Assembly (NCBI RefSeq): GCF_030052815.1
Contig: NW_026614703.1
Span: 1-64,000, forward strand
Source of the DNA: Hevea brasiliensis
Lineage: Eukaryota; Streptophyta; Magnoliopsida; Malpighiales; Euphorbiaceae
Reading direction: 5' to 3'
DNA length: 64,000 nt
The notes under the pieces were generated by a model. That model was not told where the DNA came from. It did no database searches and saw only the letters and a list, made by a program, of their open reading frames with translations. Below are positions 61,868 to 64,000 of the stretch, piece after piece (within the stretch, counting starts at the first letter, position 1; each line of letters begins with the position of its first letter). Position numbers and translations under genes: made by a program.

Positions 61868-64000
61868 CAATTTTTTTTTAATTTTTTTAGAAACGGGGAG
61901 CAAAGCATAAAGACAAACTAAACAGGACAAGAACACCATAAGCTACACCAGACAAATCATAGTCAAGCCATTATTGAAGGCCAAGAGGGGCATGCTGAAG
62001 CTCATGAACACCAAAAGGGAAATTGACTGCAATACCAGCAAGAAAATCAACACTCATGTTTGCTTCTCCCCATATATGAGAGATACAAATAATCCTACTC
62101 CTTAGAACCAAACTCTGGATAGAAAAAACCAAGCGAGGTAGCATGAATAATAGGCAGCAAAACACCATTCACAAGCTGAATAACAAGCAAATTATCCCAC
62201 TCAATCAAAAGATTCATAAAGCACTAAGCCTCCTTGCTAATTTAAGACCTTCAAAGAGAGCCCAAAGCTAATAACATTGAGTACCTTCCTATTGGGCAAC
62301 AAAAGTACCCTATCATCTACCATAACCATCATGAACTAGACACACCCCCCCCTCTACCCCCCAACTCTAACTAGTTAATTAGCCATCACAAGCCATAACA
62401 CCATCCATATTTAACTGCAACCAATTAGACACAGGAGTTTGCCACGAAACCCAGCAATCTTGTTGCCTCCCCACCCCATTGCGCAAAGCATCTATCTCAC
62501 TAAACACTGCAACATAGTTTCTAGCAGTAAAATAAATTTCATTAACTAAACTTGAAGTCTTAGCCATCACATTTTCAAAGAGGAATTGATTTCTACTATT
62601 CCAAAATTTCCAGATAGCTACACCAAACAATAAGGGCCAAGACAAACCCTTACTACTAATATCCCTAAATTTCAAATTTTTCTCTCGCCAAACAGTAATA
62701 GGAATCAAGGTATCAAAGAAATTACTAATTAGACCACTAGGAACAAAACAACGCCATACTGTATCGACATGCCTGCAATCATGAAGAGCATGGAGAGAAG
62801 ATTTAGAGAAACCCAAGCAAAAAGGGCACTCTCCCATAGAGTTAATATGCCGAAGAACTCTCTCCTCATTTGTTAAAATCCTATTGTGGCTTGCAAGCCA
62901 TAAGAAAGTCTAGATGCGTTAAGGACCCATCCATTGCCAAATATATTTCCAAATAGTAGGACCATGAGGGGAGGCAGTAAGAGAATTATAAGCTAATTTG
63001 ACTGAAAAGTTTCCCTAAGAAGAAAACTTTTAATAACATATATCCGTACCTTGAGAAGTAGAAGGAGGAAAGGTAGTTGTGACAAGGTCAACCATCTTAG
63101 GGGAAAGGAACGAAGCAAACTTATCCCAAATCGACACTCCATTATCATTAATATAATCAACCACAACTTCATACGACAATAAAGTAGGAACATGATACAA
63201 GCCACATTTACCAAACAAAAATTATTTAGCAACCAACAATGACGCCAAAAGCGAGCTCTTCGACTATTACTAATCGACCATGCTAAACCAAGAAGAAAAT
63301 CTTTCTAAACCCCATGAATACCCTTCAAAGAACTGAACAATTAAAACTCAGATTGCCCATTGATTACCCTTCCAAATCCATATGATATTTGGAAAAAAGT
63401 GCCTGAACCCATAAAGTTTTGGGGAAGAGATCATAGTCTAACCCAATTTTAGCAAGAAAGCCTTAACCCAAACCACTTGTCTCTTTAGGCTGATGAACCT
63501 TGTCCCACTTAATAAGAGGCATGCATTTCTTACCCTCCACTGAGCCCTAAATGAAACTATGACAGAGTTTATCAACATCATTATAGATATAAGTAGGTAG
63601 CTTGGTTGTCTGCAAAGCATAATATGGAATAGAAATAATTACAGAGTGGGGTAGAGTAATCCTACTAGCAAAAAAAAGGTCAGCATTTCACTCCGATAAA
63701 TGCTTTTGTTCTTTTTGGAGAATATAATCATAAGTACTTTTGCGAACTCTCGAATGAAAGAGAGGCACACCCATATATTTACCTAAATCATTAGTGACCT
63801 AAAACCCTTGCATCCTACTCATAGAATTGTAGAGTTGAGAACTAACATTATTGGAGAAAAATATTTGAGATTTACGCACACTGGCCTTCTAACCTGAACA
63901 AAAGCAAAAATCATTAAGGAAATTCTTAATAACAGTCAAGTGATCCACACTCGCTTCAGCAAAGAGGATGAGATCATTCGTAAAGAATAAGTGGGAAAGC
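61868..64000 (-). pseudogene. L1-type LINE, 3' portion (copy a), truncated by the window edge
   Basis: From the right edge the minus strand reads the end of reverse transcriptase (LSHLFFTNDLILFAEAS at about 63945-63995, where FADD would be the catalytic motif), SRITLPHSVIS and PTYIYNDVDKLCHSFI, then a zinc-binding zf-RVT segment (CPFCLGFSKSSLHALHDC, from about 62835), a WVSWQTP and NWLQLNMDG start of RNase H near 62400, and ISHIWGEANMSVDFLAG near 62070. An A-rich minus-strand tail lies at about 61868-61890. Many stops and frameshifts show that it is dead. The 5' part lies beyond the window. Confidence 0.85.

Overview
This is AT-rich nuclear DNA from a flowering plant, probably a woody eudicot. 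A Euphorbiaceae species such as rubber tree or cassava is my guess from the style of the repeats and is not proven. Two intact protein-coding genes are visible. The first is an SDP1-type patatin-domain triacylglycerol lipase on the + strand, with coding exons at 3814-5232, 5862-6005 and 6263-7228. The second is an intronless EF-hand calmodulin-like protein of the CML35/36 type on the + strand at 59172-59840. They encode separate functions (seed or membrane lipid turnover and calcium sensing), and nothing here links them. Almost everything between them is transposable-element DNA or AT-rich intergenic DNA. I saw no tRNA, rRNA or CRISPR.

Layout from left to right: an old LTR relic (1-365); AT-rich DNA; a Mutator-like foldback with a GC-richer centre (1706-2804); SDP1 with its promoter; a two-copy tandem segmental duplication (7733-13902 and 13919-18351), copy 1 carrying a 2.67 kb solo LTR and copy 2 a PIF/Harbinger-like MITE; a Mutator-like MITE (18423-18955); AT-rich DNA; a nested retrotransposon cluster (about 21.7-48.4 kb); AT-rich DNA with a hAT-like element (50058-50896); the CML gene; and decayed L1-type LINEs at the right edge, one of them split by a 1.09 kb foldback element.

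The nested cluster is the most informative region. A non-autonomous, Athila-related LTR element (called E2 here, target duplication ctaag) was hit by two long solo LTRs, A and C. C was then hit by an internally deleted Athila-like element (E1, 33566-41026, target duplication ggact). A third long solo LTR, B, lies outside E2. The target-site duplications of A and B are exchanged in reverse complement, and the two duplications of E2 are also reverse-complementary to each other. Both facts fit one event: inversion of about 19.5 kb (25865-45348) by recombination between the near-identical inverted LTRs A and B, or a misassembly between the same two repeats. The sequence alone cannot separate those two explanations.

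All coordinates, target duplications and alignments were read by eye. Family names for the transposons follow general knowledge of their termini, primer-binding sites and protein motifs, and no database was searched.
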